DNA of 44,730 bases from Phycisphaerae bacterium (lineage in GTDB: Bacteria; Planctomycetota; Phycisphaerae; JAJVII01), in NCBI GenBank assembly GCA_022072085.1, contig JAJVII010000016.1:1-44730 (forward strand), given 5' to 3'. A program made the position numbers and the translations under genes. Below the pieces are notes generated by a model, which saw nothing but the letters and a program-made list of their open reading frames with translations, was not told where the DNA came from and made no database searches. Shown here piece by piece: positions 17,084-25,114 of the stretch. How positions within the stretch are numbered: the first letter of the stretch is position 1; each line of letters begins with the position of its first letter.

Positions 17084-17789
17084 GTTCCAGTGCCTCCAGG
17101 ATGCGGGCGTGGACGGCGTCGGGGTCTGGCGTGGCGTCGATGATCTGCACCTGGCTGGGATAGCGCCCGGGAAGCTGGTGGAAGATATCGCGGACGCGCT
17201 GGTGGAACTGAAGCGAGCGAGCTTCCATGGAATCAGCCACCGCGTCCTTGAACAGGAAACCCTGCCAGACGGAATCCCTCGTCCGCGCGGCGTCTTTCTT
17301 CAACCGCTTGCCGTGGGTCAGGCCGACGCGCTCCAGCCCGATCTCCGCGGGCACGTCCAGGATGAGCGTCAGGTCAGGCCAGGTCGGACCGACCGCAAAT
17401 CGCCCCACGTCGAGCACCTGCTCGATGTCCACGCCGCTGGCCCCCTGGTAGGCGCAGGTGGCCGAGATGAACCGGTCGCAGATGACCGTCGCGCCGGCTG
17501 CCAGCGCCGGGCGGATCTTCTCGGCGACGAGCTGGGCCCGGCTGGCCATGAACAGCAGCGTCTCGCAGGCGATGTCCAGCTCGGTCCCGTTGGGCGAGAG
17601 GAGAATCTGGCGGATCAGATCCCCGGCCCGCGTATCGCCGGGGTCGTGAACGCGGAGGATCGGCAGCCCCGCCGGAGCGAGCAGTTCCATGAGCCGGGCG
17701 ATCTGCGTGCCTTTGCCCGCGCCGTCGGGTCCGTCGATGACGACGAACCGGCCAGCCAGCTTCTTCGCGATGGCGTTCACGTCGGTCAT
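17070..17789 (-). CDS. tmk: Thymidylate kinase
   Basis: Phosphorylates dTMP to dTDP. The P-loop is GPDGAGKGTQ near residues 19-28, then the DRY-type motif CDRFISATCAYQG, and a LID segment with KRLKKDAARTRDSVWQGF. Starting at ATG 17789 gives 239 residues, longer than E. coli Tmk because of an extended LID and C-terminus. A start at 17837 is also open but adds a non-conserved Gly-rich stretch. It is the first gene of the tmk-holB overlap pair and is divergent from the lipoate ligase gene. Confidence 0.92.
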   Translation of the reverse strand: MTDVNAIAKKLAGRFVVIDGPDGAGKGTQIARLMELLAPAGLPILRVHDPGDTRAGDLIRQILLSPNGTELDIACETLLFMASRAQLVAEKIRPALAAGATVICDRFISATCAYQGASGVDIEQVLDVGRFAVGPTWPDLTLILDVPAEIGLERVGLTHGKRLKKDAARTRDSVWQGFLFKDAVADSMEARSLQFHQRVRDIFHQLPGRYPSQVQIIDATPDPDAVHARILEALERVNL

Positions 17790-17888
17790 GGTCGCAGAGT
17801 ATAAGGCGCGCCCGCCGCCCCCACAAGCTCGCCGCAACGCGCGACGGTCCGCTTGCGGTTTGGCGGGACGGCGCTATGCTTGGAGGCG

Positions 17889-18635
17889 ATGAGCGGCGCG
17901 ATGCGACTCCTGCTCGACGGCCCAGCCCCCGGCGCAACCAATATGGCGCGGGACGAGGCCCTGCTGCGCTCGGTCATCGACAGGGGCGAACCGGCGCTGC
18001 GGTTCTACGCCTGGTCGCCGGCAGCCGTCTCGCTGGGATACTTCCAGCCCGTCGCGGAGTGGGACGCCCGCCGGGCCGAACTGAGGGGCCTGGAGCTGGT
18101 CCGCCGACCGACCGGCGGCGGCGCGATCCTCCACGACGACGAGTTGACCTATTCCCTGAGCGTCCGCGAGGACCTTCCGGCGCTGTCGGAAGGGCCGACG
18201 CAGCTCTATCGGCTGGCCCACGAAGCCATTCGTGACGGGCTGGCCGAACTCGGCGTGCCCGTCGGGTTCCACAGCGGCTGCTGCGAGGGCAACTCGCAGC
18301 GCGGACCCTTCTTCTGCTTCGCCCGCCGACACACCTACGACCTGGTCGCCGACGGCTGCAAGATCGTCGGATCGGCCCAGCGCCGCCGGGGGGGGGCGAT
18401 CCTCCAGCATGGGTCGATCATTCTCCGCCAGACCGGCCCGCAGCCCTGCACGGGGGTCAACGACCACGCCGCGACGCCCATCGACGCCGCAGGCCTCGCC
18501 CTGCGCCTGGCGCCACGGCTGGCCGATCGGCTGGGCGTGGAACTGAGGCACTCCGAGCCGACCGCGGACGAACTCCAGGCGGCCGCCAGCTTCGAGCTTC
18601 AGTATGCATCGGATGCGTGGACCCGCCAGCGGTAG
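17889..18635 (+). CDS. Lipoate-protein ligase A-like / octanoyltransferase family protein
   Basis: About 248 residues of the biotin/lipoate A/B ligase fold. Motifs are NMARDEALL (18-26), RRPTGGGAILHDDELTYSL for the lipoyl/adenylate pocket, the conserved lysine in CKIVGSAQRRRGGAILQHGSI, and a C-terminal region without an accessory domain. The family includes LplA ligases and LipM octanoyltransferases; sequence alone does not separate them. The start is uncertain: ATG 17889 has GGAGG only 2 bases upstream, and ATG 17901 has it 14 bases away. Confidence 0.85.
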   Translation: MSGAMRLLLDGPAPGATNMARDEALLRSVIDRGEPALRFYAWSPAAVSLGYFQPVAEWDARRAELRGLELVRRPTGGGAILHDDELTYSLSVREDLPALSEGPTQLYRLAHEAIRDGLAELGVPVGFHSGCCEGNSQRGPFFCFARRHTYDLVADGCKIVGSAQRRRGGAILQHGSIILRQTGPQPCTGVNDHAATPIDAAGLALRLAPRLADRLGVELRHSEPTADELQAAASFELQYASDAWTRQR

Positions 18636-18638
18636 CCG

Positions 18639-19502
18639 TCAACCCTTGAGGTAGCGGCGCAGCTTGCCCAGGTTGATCGCGTCGTATTCCCGCCCGCTCT
18701 TGGGGTCGGTCCCCTTGGGCGTCTCCAGGATCATCGGCAGGTGGGCCAACCGCGGCTCGCGGACGATTGCCGCCAGCCCGCGGGCGCCGATCATGCCCAG
18801 GCCGATGTGCTCGTGACGGTCGACGCGGCTGCCCAGCTCGCGTTTGGAGTCGTTGAGGTGGATGCAGTGCAGCCGCTCCAGGCCGATGGTCGCGTCGAAC
18901 TCGTCCAGCGTGCAGGCGACGCCCTCGGGCGTGCGGATGTCGTACCCGGCCGCGAAAGCGTGGCAGGTGTCCAGGCAGACGCCGAAGGCTTCGGGTTTGG
19001 CGCATCGGCCGATCATCGCGGCGATCTGCTCGAAGCGGCAGCCCAGGTTGGTGCCCTGCCCCGCGGTGACCTCCAGCAGCACGCGGGTGGACAGCTTCGG
19101 CAGCCGCTCGACCAGCGCGTCCATCGCCCGGACGATGTTGGCGATGCCGGCTTCCTCGCCCGCGCCGACGTGTGAGCCGGGATGCGTGACGAGCAACTCG
19201 ATGCCAAGCCGGTCGCAACGCTCCAGCTCATCGACGATCGCCTCCAGCGACCGCTGCCAGGCCTTCGCGTCGGGGCTGCCCAGGTTGATGAGGTAGCTGT
19301 CGTGGACGACCACCGGCGCGACGGCGGTCCGGCTGCGGGCGTCGAACCAGGCCCGGGCCTGCTCGCCGGTCAGCGGCGGGGCGTTCCACTGCCGCTGGTT
19401 CTTGACGAAGATCTGAAGCGCATCGCACTTGAAGCGGACGGCCTCGGCGATGCCGTTCTCCAGTCCGCCGGCCGTCGACATGTGAGCGCCGAATCTGGGC
19501 AT
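18639..19502 (-). CDS. nfo: Endonuclease IV (AP endonuclease)
   Basis: A 287-residue TIM-barrel AP endonuclease for base excision repair. The start MPRFGAHMSTAGGLENGI is the typical Nfo beginning, so ATG 19502 is preferred to the 30-residue longer reading. Metal-binding motifs follow in order: VHDSYLINL, THPGSHVGAGEE, ICLDTCHAF in variant form (VCLDTCHAFAAGYD), and HLNDSKRELGSRVDRHEHIG. It converges on the lipoate ligase gene with a 3-bp gap. Length and motifs match the family. Confidence 0.94.
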   Translation of the reverse strand: MPRFGAHMSTAGGLENGIAEAVRFKCDALQIFVKNQRQWNAPPLTGEQARAWFDARSRTAVAPVVVHDSYLINLGSPDAKAWQRSLEAIVDELERCDRLGIELLVTHPGSHVGAGEEAGIANIVRAMDALVERLPKLSTRVLLEVTAGQGTNLGCRFEQIAAMIGRCAKPEAFGVCLDTCHAFAAGYDIRTPEGVACTLDEFDATIGLERLHCIHLNDSKRELGSRVDRHEHIGLGMIGARGLAAIVREPRLAHLPMILETPKGTDPKSGREYDAINLGKLRRYLKG

Positions 19503-19571
19503 GGCGTCTCCCGCGGGCAAGGGGTTCGCCCGTATCGTAGGCGCCGGCCGGGAAATGAAAAGAGGGCGCAT

Positions 19572-19610
19572 GAAAACGGGCGGGCCCGCCACGGCCTTGG
19601 GCCCGCCCGT
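19572..19610 (-). terminator. Rho-independent terminator after fliS
   Basis: A 12-bp stem, ACGGGCGGGCCC (19576-19587) with its complement at 19599-19610, followed on the minus strand by TTTTC. It closes the flagellar locus and separates it from nfo. Confidence 0.85.
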
Positions 19611-19638
19611 CCATTCGCCCCCTGCTTTCGCGATTCGC

Positions 19639-20091
19639 TCAGCAGGCGACGTCCACTTTCGCCCGCGCCGCCCCGTCCTCGCGGCCGGCGGGGTCGTGCA
19701 GCCGCAGGCCGGAATCCCTGGCCAGTGATTCCATGAGCAGACGCCAGGTCTCCCGCTGGTATTCGATCAGCTCGATGGCCTCGGCCAGCGCGCCCGCATC
19801 GTGGTGGACGTTGGCTTCGACCATGCGGCGATGGATGTAGTGATAGAGCGAGTTCAGGCGGCCGACCAGCTCGGGGTCGGCGTCGGACTTCATCGAGGAG
19901 CTGAGTTCCAGGATGATCTGCTGGGCCCGCAGGATGGCCTCGCAGGCGACGTCGTTGCGGCCGGCCAGCAGGGCCGCATGCCCCTGGCGGGTGAAGCGCA
20001 GGGCCCCGTCATAGAGCATCATCTGAAGCTGCTCGGGCGAGGCGGTCATCACCTTGGTGCGAAGATACTGGCTGGACGCGCTTGCATTCAT
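19639..20091 (-). CDS. fliS: Flagellin export chaperone FliS
   Basis: A 150-residue helical chaperone that binds the C-terminus of flagellin before export. Typical features are SQYLRTKVMTASPEQLQMMLYDGALRF (7-33), the central IILELSSSMKSDADPELVGRLNSLYHYIHRRMVEAN, and the helix ending YQRETWRLLME. The last 25 residues are a non-conserved charged tail. It has its own sigma-28-like promoter and is followed by a strong terminator, making it the last gene of the locus, downstream of fliD as in many bacteria. Confidence 0.94.
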   Translation of the reverse strand: MNASASSQYLRTKVMTASPEQLQMMLYDGALRFTRQGHAALLAGRNDVACEAILRAQQIILELSSSMKSDADPELVGRLNSLYHYIHRRMVEANVHHDAGALAEAIELIEYQRETWRLLMESLARDSGLRLHDPAGREDGAARAKVDVAC

Positions 20092-20115
20092 GCTGCTGTT
20101 CCTGGCTCGAACTTC

Positions 20116-20147
20116 GGGAAGTCGGGGCGCTGCCCTCGTCCGACTTC
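20116..20147 (-). promoter_or_regulatory. Hairpin in the fliS leader
   Basis: GGAAGTCGG and CCGACTTCC form a perfect 9-bp stem with a 14-base loop, ending about 25 bases before the fliS ATG. It lies downstream of the sigma-28-like promoter, so it would be in the mRNA leader. It has no U-tract and is not a typical terminator. Confidence 0.45.
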
Positions 20148-20150
20148 CTA

Positions 20151-20178
20151 CTATCGAGCGAACCAGGCTGTCGGTTTA
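20151..20178 (-). promoter_or_regulatory. Candidate sigma-28 promoter for fliS
   Basis: Minus strand TAAA (20178-20175), 16 bp, then CTCGATAG (20158-20151). The spacing is the same as in the fliD and first flagellin promoters. The -10 matches 5 of 8 bases of GCCGATAA, so this is the weakest of the four sites. Confidence 0.4.
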
Positions 20179-20243
20179 CGTAGAAACGTCAGAAACTCCA
20201 CAACCCGCACAGACCGGAACCGTTATCAGGAAGGCCCGCGAAC

Positions 20244-22964
20244 TCACCCGAACAGGCCCGAAACGCCCGACGACTGGGCGATGGATAGCGCCGAACTGAA
20301 GCCGGAGAGCGCCGACTGCTGGCCCTGGAGTTGGGCCAGCGCGGCTTCCATCGCAGCGAACTGCGCGGTCAGCCTCGCCCGCTTGCTGTCCAGCAGCGTC
20401 TGGAGCTGGTCGGCGCGGCTGCTGAGAACCTGGCGCCGGTCGGCGATGTTGTCGGTCTGGGTGACGATCGCGCCGCTGATGTTGTCCGTGAAGGCGTCCA
20501 GCGCCGACTCGATCCGGTCGCCGATGCCCGTCTTGGCGTGCGTGAACAGCCCGCTGACAGCCGACGGCGCCGTCGCGAAGGCCTGGCGGAACTTCTCCTC
20601 GTTGAAGCTGATGTGCGTGCCGTTGTCGGTGACCGAGAAGCCGACCTGGGAGAGCCGGTTGTACTGGCCAGGCGCATCGGTCACCGAGCCGGTAATCATC
20701 GTAAAGATCGCGCTCTGGATGCGCGAGAGCAGCCCTTCGCCCTGGAGCACGCCGCGGGTGCCCGCGTCGGCGTTGTAGGAGTTGAGCTGGCCGATCCGGT
20801 CGGCGGTGTCGTTGAACTTGCTGACGAAGTCGTTGACCCGCTTGATGAGGGCATCGACGGTCGTCGTGACCGAAACCTGCACCGGCGTGCTGGAGGTTCC
20901 GACGGCGTTGAGCGTCACGCCCTCGATGACGTTGGAGAACGAGTTGGTCGTCGAGCGGATCGCGATGGAGTTGGGGTTGCTCGGATCGCCCAGGAACAGC
21001 AGCGCGTCCTGCGGGCGGACCATGTCGGAGAAGCCGAGGCTCACCCCGCCCATGTCGATGATCATGCGGCCGGCCGTCCCGCCGATCTGACTGCTGACGG
21101 CCAGGCGGTAGGGGTTGGTCGCGGTCCCGTCGTTGAGCACGAACGCCGACAGCCGCGAACTGGCCGCGTTGATCTTGTCCGCCAGGTCCGACAGCGTATC
21201 GGTCGCGTCCACGTCGATGGTGACTTCCAGTGAGCCGTCGATCGTGCCGTCGCCGTCATCGTCGCTGCCGAGGATGCCCAGGTCCGCCGCCGTGGACGAG
21301 CCGCTCTCGTAGACCGTCAGCCGCCCCGCCCCGCCGGCCGTGTCGGTCAGCAGCAGCCCGTCGCCGTTGGTGTTGATCGACGCGGTCACGCCGATGCCGC
21401 GGCTGTTGATCTCGCTGATCACGTCAGCCAGCGTGGTCTCGTTGCCCTGGGTCAGGTCCACGGTCGCGCTGCGGCCATCCGAGTCGGTAATCTTGAACTT
21501 GCCGCGAGCAATATCCAGATCGTCCAGCCGGGAGTTCTCGCTGATGTAGCGGAGCTGGAGGTTGCCGCTGGCGATGCTCCCCGACGAGGAGGTTGCGGCG
21601 ATGTGGAGCTGGTCGGCCAGCGTGCCCGAGACGTCCGAGACCGTCAGCGGCCCGCCGCCGCTGTCGGTGAGCAACAGTCCGTTGCGGGAGGCATTCAGCG
21701 ACGCCGTCAGCCCGCTGATGCCCGCGCCGTTGATGGCCGCCAGCACGTCGTCCAGCGACTGGGCGTTCGTCAGGTCGATGGTCTCCGAGCCGCCCGAGGC
21801 GGTGATGGAGATCGACCCGCCGGTGACGCCCGTCGTTCCGTTGAGATTCCGCAGCAGGACGGAGTCCAGCCCGGCCGTCAGCCGCCCGCCGGTGATGACG
21901 TGATCGGCGTCGCCGTCGCTGGCGAGCAGGCCCAGGTCGAAGGCGGCCTTGCTCGAACCGACAGCGGTGACGGTGAGCGGGCCGCTGCCGCCGCCCGTAC
22001 TGTCGGTCAGGACGATCCGCGTGCCCGTCGCGTCCAGCGCCGCGGTCAGCTTGCCGCCGTTGCCGGTGGCGTTGTTGATGGACGAGAGCACCTGGCCCAG
22101 CGTGGTCGCCGAGGTGAGGTTGACCTTCAGGACCGTTCCGTCCTCCAGCGTGATCTGGAGGTCGTTGCCCGAGGCCGTCCGGATGCCGTTGCCGTCGTTG
22201 AGCTGGCGGAGCGAGGTGTCGGCGTTCAGCTTCACGAGGTCGCCGCCGGTCAGCGTGTCGCCCGCGGCGCTGCCGAGGATGCCCAGGTCCGCCGCCGTGC
22301 CGCCGCCGTTGACCTCCGCAACCGAGAGCGTCCCCGTCCCGCCGGAGGTGTCGGTGAGCACCAGCCCGTCGCCGCTGGTCGAGGCCGTCACCGAGATGCC
22401 CGCAGCCGAGTTGATCGCGTCCAGCACATCGTTCAGGTCCATCGCGCTGGTCAGGTCGATGGTGGCCGCCCCCCCCGCCCGGTCGGTGATCTTGATGCTG
22501 CCGCGTGAGACGCCCACCTGCGTGTTCAGGAAATCCAGCGACGTGGCCCGATCCAGGTTGCCGTTGCCGAACTCCACGGTGATCGTCCCGGCGCCCACGG
22601 GGGTCGTGTCGCTGTCCGGGCGGCCAGTCGTGATCACCTGGTGGCTGGTCATCAGCCGAACGGGCGTGAAGGCATAGTTGCCGACGGCGGCGCCGGTGTC
22701 GGCCGACGCGGTCAACACGCTGGTGTTGGAACTGGTGGCGGCGACGGCCTGGAAACTCTCGATGTCGTTGAAGCTCGACGCCGCGGTCTTGAGCGCCAGC
22801 AGGCGGGCTGAGAGGTCGAGCCAGGCAGCCTTCTCCTTGTCCAGCGTGTTCATCTGGCTGACCACCAGGTCGCGCGGCCGCGCTTCGATGGCCATCAACT
22901 GATCGACGATGTCGCCGATCGGCAGGCCGCTGATGAGTCCGACGCTGGAAGTGATCGTGCCCAT
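20244..22964 (-). CDS. fliD: Flagellar filament cap protein FliD (HAP2), enlarged
   Basis: A 906-residue filament cap, about twice the enterobacterial length. The N-terminal FliD_N domain (1-110: SSVGLISGLPIGDIVDQLMAIEARP) and the C-terminal FliD_C domain (about 640-890, with VKIRVNDFVSKFN-like and DGTHISFNEEKF-like patterns) are intact. Between them are four tandem modules of about 85-95 residues (157-242, 268-362, 385-469, 490-570), each with TIDLTSA..LDDVLAAIN, GLLLTDT and TAADLGILG-type elements, i.e. flagellin hook-IN motifs. The modules should be surface-exposed. It is preceded by a good sigma-28 promoter. Confidence 0.95.
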   Translation of the reverse strand: MGTITSSVGLISGLPIGDIVDQLMAIEARPRDLVVSQMNTLDKEKAAWLDLSARLLALKTAASSFNDIESFQAVAATSSNTSVLTASADTGAAVGNYAFTPVRLMTSHQVITTGRPDSDTTPVGAGTITVEFGNGNLDRATSLDFLNTQVGVSRGSIKITDRAGGAATIDLTSAMDLNDVLDAINSAAGISVTASTSGDGLVLTDTSGGTGTLSVAEVNGGGTAADLGILGSAAGDTLTGGDLVKLNADTSLRQLNDGNGIRTASGNDLQITLEDGTVLKVNLTSATTLGQVLSSINNATGNGGKLTAALDATGTRIVLTDSTGGGSGPLTVTAVGSSKAAFDLGLLASDGDADHVITGGRLTAGLDSVLLRNLNGTTGVTGGSISITASGGSETIDLTNAQSLDDVLAAINGAGISGLTASLNASRNGLLLTDSGGGPLTVSDVSGTLADQLHIAATSSSGSIASGNLQLRYISENSRLDDLDIARGKFKITDSDGRSATVDLTQGNETTLADVISEINSRGIGVTASINTNGDGLLLTDTAGGAGRLTVYESGSSTAADLGILGSDDDGDGTIDGSLEVTIDVDATDTLSDLADKINAASSRLSAFVLNDGTATNPYRLAVSSQIGGTAGRMIIDMGGVSLGFSDMVRPQDALLFLGDPSNPNSIAIRSTTNSFSNVIEGVTLNAVGTSSTPVQVSVTTTVDALIKRVNDFVSKFNDTADRIGQLNSYNADAGTRGVLQGEGLLSRIQSAIFTMITGSVTDAPGQYNRLSQVGFSVTDNGTHISFNEEKFRQAFATAPSAVSGLFTHAKTGIGDRIESALDAFTDNISGAIVTQTDNIADRRQVLSSRADQLQTLLDSKRARLTAQFAAMEAALAQLQGQQSALSGFSSALSIAQSSGVSGLFG

Positions 22965-23031
22965 AAGATTCTTTCAGCCGGTCCGAAACGCCGACGGAGA
23001 CCCCGGCGCATGCCCCATCCGCATTGAGTAA

Positions 23032-23059
23032 TTATCGGCGTTCGGTCCGACAGACTTGA
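23032..23059 (-). promoter_or_regulatory. Sigma-28 promoter for fliD
   Basis: Minus strand TCAA (23059-23056), 16 bp, then GCCGATAA (23039-23032), an exact match to the FliA -10 consensus. The predicted leader is about 60 nt. The known FliA consensus is TAAA-N15-GCCGATAA, so the -35 has one mismatch and spacing is one base longer. Confidence 0.75.
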
Positions 23060-23148
23060 CGCCGAATGCGGGCGCAACGCAATCAGACCAATGGACTTAC
23101 CAACCAAGGCCTGGGGCCCGTCGCGGCCGGCGACCGCGGCGCAAGAGA

Positions 23149-23180
23149 CCGGCCGGCCCCGGTAAACCAGGACCGGCCGG
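23149..23180 (-). terminator. Hairpin terminator after the second flagellin
   Basis: CCGGCCGGCCC (23149-23159) pairs with 23170-23180 with one G-U wobble, 10-base loop, followed on the minus strand by TCTCTTGC. A second stem, GCAGCCC/GGGCTGC, lies just before it at about 23192-23215. The U-tract is weak. Confidence 0.55.
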
Positions 23181-23241
23181 CGGGCGGGTCTGCAGCCCGT
23201 AGGTATCGGGGCTGCGGTCTGTCTGTCGATCTATCGGCAAT

Positions 23242-24681
23242 CTATTGAAGCAGGTTCAGCACCGACTTGGGCATGGAGTTGGCCAGCGCCAGCACAGCCG
23301 TGTTCGCCTGCACCAGCACCTGGGCCCGCGTCAGGGCAGCCGTCTCGGTGGCGAAGTCGGCGTCGCGGATCGCCGACTCGCTCGCGGTCACGTTCTCCAG
23401 CGTCACCTGGAGGCTGTTGACGTTGGGATCGAGGATGGTCTTCTCGAACGCGCCCAGCCGCCCGCGGATGACGGCCACCTGCGTGACGGCCGCGTCGAGG
23501 ATCTGCTGGGCCTGAACGCTGTTGCCGCTGGAGAGCGAGGCGTCGCCGCCAGTGCCAAGGTTGAACAGGTAGCCCGTGGCTTCGCTGCCCAGCGTGCCGG
23601 TCGTGATCGCCGGGATCGCCAGCGAACTTCGGCTGGTCGTGCTCACCTGCGGCGCCAACTGGAAGTCGGCGCCGCCGCCGGTGATGCTGAAGTTCGAGCT
23701 GCCGAGCGTCTGGCCGAAGTCCGGGGTCAGTTGCAGCACGAGGTCCAGCGTCGTCGAGCGGACGGTCGCAGTCAGGCCCTCGACGGTGGCCGACTGCCCG
23801 TTGACCAGGACCGAGGCGTCCTGGCCGTAGTCGCGCGTGCTGCTGCTGCCGCCGGTGACGGCGAAATCGCCCTCGACGGGCTCGACCGAGACGAACGCGT
23901 CGGCGCCGAAGCCGGTGGAGTTGAAGAACAGCGCGTCGCCGCCGGCGCTGCCGGTGGCCGCCGACACCGTCGCCGAGACGCCCGTGGCGTCGGTGAACTG
24001 ATTGATGGCGGCCATCATCGCCGAGACCGGCGTGCTGGCGGCGAACGTGATCACCTCGGCGCCCGCGTTGCCGGCGATGCGGATCGAGACGGTGTTGGCA
24101 GCGCTGGTCCCGGCGCCGGCGAAGGTCAGGCGGCCGAACTCGGCCGACGCCGTGACCTCGACCACGACCGGCAGCGATCCGCCAGCCGGCACGGTGGCGG
24201 CGTAGGCGTGCAGGTCGCCTATGGCGCTGGTCGCCACGCCGGAGAGCTTGTAGTCGTAGGTTCCGTCCAGCAGCTTGACGCCGTTGAACGTTGTCGAGTC
24301 GCTGATACGGTTGATCGACTCCAGGATGGCGTCCACCTGGAGTTGGTTGGCCTTGATTTCCTCGCCGCTCAGCGCGCCGCTGTTGGCGGTCTCGACGACC
24401 AGGCTCTGAAGTTCGTTCAGCAGCGAACTGACTTCCTGGAGGGCGCCCTCGGCCGTACCCAGGAAGTTGGAGGCCCGCGAGGAGTTGTTGATCGCCTGCT
24501 GGATGCCGTTGATCTGTGTGCGCAGGTGCTCGCTGGCGATCAGGCCGGCCGGGTCGTCCTTGCCCTTGTTGATCCGCAGTCCGCTGGCTAGACGCTCCAG
24601 GGCCTGGTTCAGGTCGGCGGTGTTCTTGGTCAGGTGATTGATGGCCAGCAGGGACGCGACGTTGGTGTTGATGGTGGTCAA
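23242..24681 (-). CDS. fliC: Flagellin (second copy), TTG start
   Basis: A 479-residue flagellin. The conserved N-terminal D0/D1 (INTNVASLLAINHLTKNTADL, then LASGLRINKGKDDPAGLIAS) and the C-terminal D1/D0 (LGAFEKTILDPNVNSLQVTLENVTASESAIRDADFATETAALTR, ending ALANSMPKSVLNLLQ) are intact. The middle (about 150-380) is a variable surface region with a flagellin_IN-like motif. The only start in phase with the conserved N-terminus is TTG at 24681, preceded by GGAAAGG; its sister uses ATG. It has its own sigma-28 promoter and a 300-nt structured leader. Confidence 0.95.
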   Translation of the reverse strand: MTTINTNVASLLAINHLTKNTADLNQALERLASGLRINKGKDDPAGLIASEHLRTQINGIQQAINNSSRASNFLGTAEGALQEVSSLLNELQSLVVETANSGALSGEEIKANQLQVDAILESINRISDSTTFNGVKLLDGTYDYKLSGVATSAIGDLHAYAATVPAGGSLPVVVEVTASAEFGRLTFAGAGTSAANTVSIRIAGNAGAEVITFAASTPVSAMMAAINQFTDATGVSATVSAATGSAGGDALFFNSTGFGADAFVSVEPVEGDFAVTGGSSSTRDYGQDASVLVNGQSATVEGLTATVRSTTLDLVLQLTPDFGQTLGSSNFSITGGGADFQLAPQVSTTSRSSLAIPAITTGTLGSEATGYLFNLGTGGDASLSSGNSVQAQQILDAAVTQVAVIRGRLGAFEKTILDPNVNSLQVTLENVTASESAIRDADFATETAALTRAQVLVQANTAVLALANSMPKSVLNLLQ

Positions 24682-24978
24682 AGGTCTGCCTTTCCGGATG
24701 CAGGCGCCTGGCCGGGCGTGGCCCGACGCCCGTCGCGCCGAATGTCCGCCGCGGCATGTGGCCGGGCGCTACCGGCCCGTAACACTGTCGCAGCCGACGG
24801 ACGTCTCAGTCGATTCTTGCGGGAATGGTTCCACCAGACCGCGAGGCGCCGCCTGAAGAGGCGGACGACCTGGATCGCAGCTGCGGGGAGGGAACTCCGT
24901 TCCGACTCCCATCCTTGAGAGTTTCGCCCAGCCGCATCCTTGCGGCGGCCGGAGCCTGTCGAGCAGATGGGCGAATCG
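24682..24978 (-). promoter_or_regulatory. Long structured 5' leader of the second flagellin, likely CsrA target
   Basis: The leader has GGA-displaying hairpins in a row (minus-strand sequences): GCCGCAAGGATGCGGC (24931-24946, loop AAGGAT), ACTCTCAAGGATGGGAGT (24905-24922, loop AAGGAT), GGAACGGAGTTCC (24891-24903, loop GGA) and TGGTGGAACCA (24826-24836, loop GGA). The first two share the octamer CAAGGATG, close to the CsrA consensus RUACARGGAUGU. The SD region GGAAAGG is another GGA site. No gene is seen here. The base pairing is seen directly; CsrA binding is inference. Confidence 0.6.
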
Positions 24979-24985
24979 TGAGAAT

Positions 24986-25014
24986 CCATCGGCAGGAAGG
25001 GACGCGAAACTTTA
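24986..25014 (-). promoter_or_regulatory. Sigma-28 promoter for the second flagellin
   Basis: Minus strand TAAAGTTT (25014-25007), an exact match to the extended FliA -35, and GCCGATGG (24993-24986), 6 of 8 for the -10. The gap is 17 bp from TAAA, two bases longer than the E. coli consensus. It lies just past the terminator of the upstream flagellin. Confidence 0.65.
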
Positions 25015-25038
25015 ACTCGGCAGGATGGACCCGAATAG

Positions 25039-25072
25039 AAAAAATCGAGGCGGTCCCGAAGGACCGCCTCGA
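25039..25072 (-). terminator. Strong rho-independent terminator after the first flagellin
   Basis: TCGAGGCGGTCC (25045-25056) pairs perfectly with 25061-25072. On the minus strand the loop is TTCG and the tail ATTTTTTC, an ideal intrinsic terminator. Confidence 0.95.
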
Positions 25073-25114
25073 ACAGGGCGCCTGAGTGTCAGGCTTTCGC
25101 CGTAGGGCGCGAAC

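Noticed and set aside
24821-24836. Possible sigma-54 promoter (GG-N10-GC) upstream of the second flagellin
   Set aside because: Only the GG and GC positions fit. The sequence is better explained as a GGA-loop hairpin, and a sigma-28 promoter with an exact extended -35 lies upstream.
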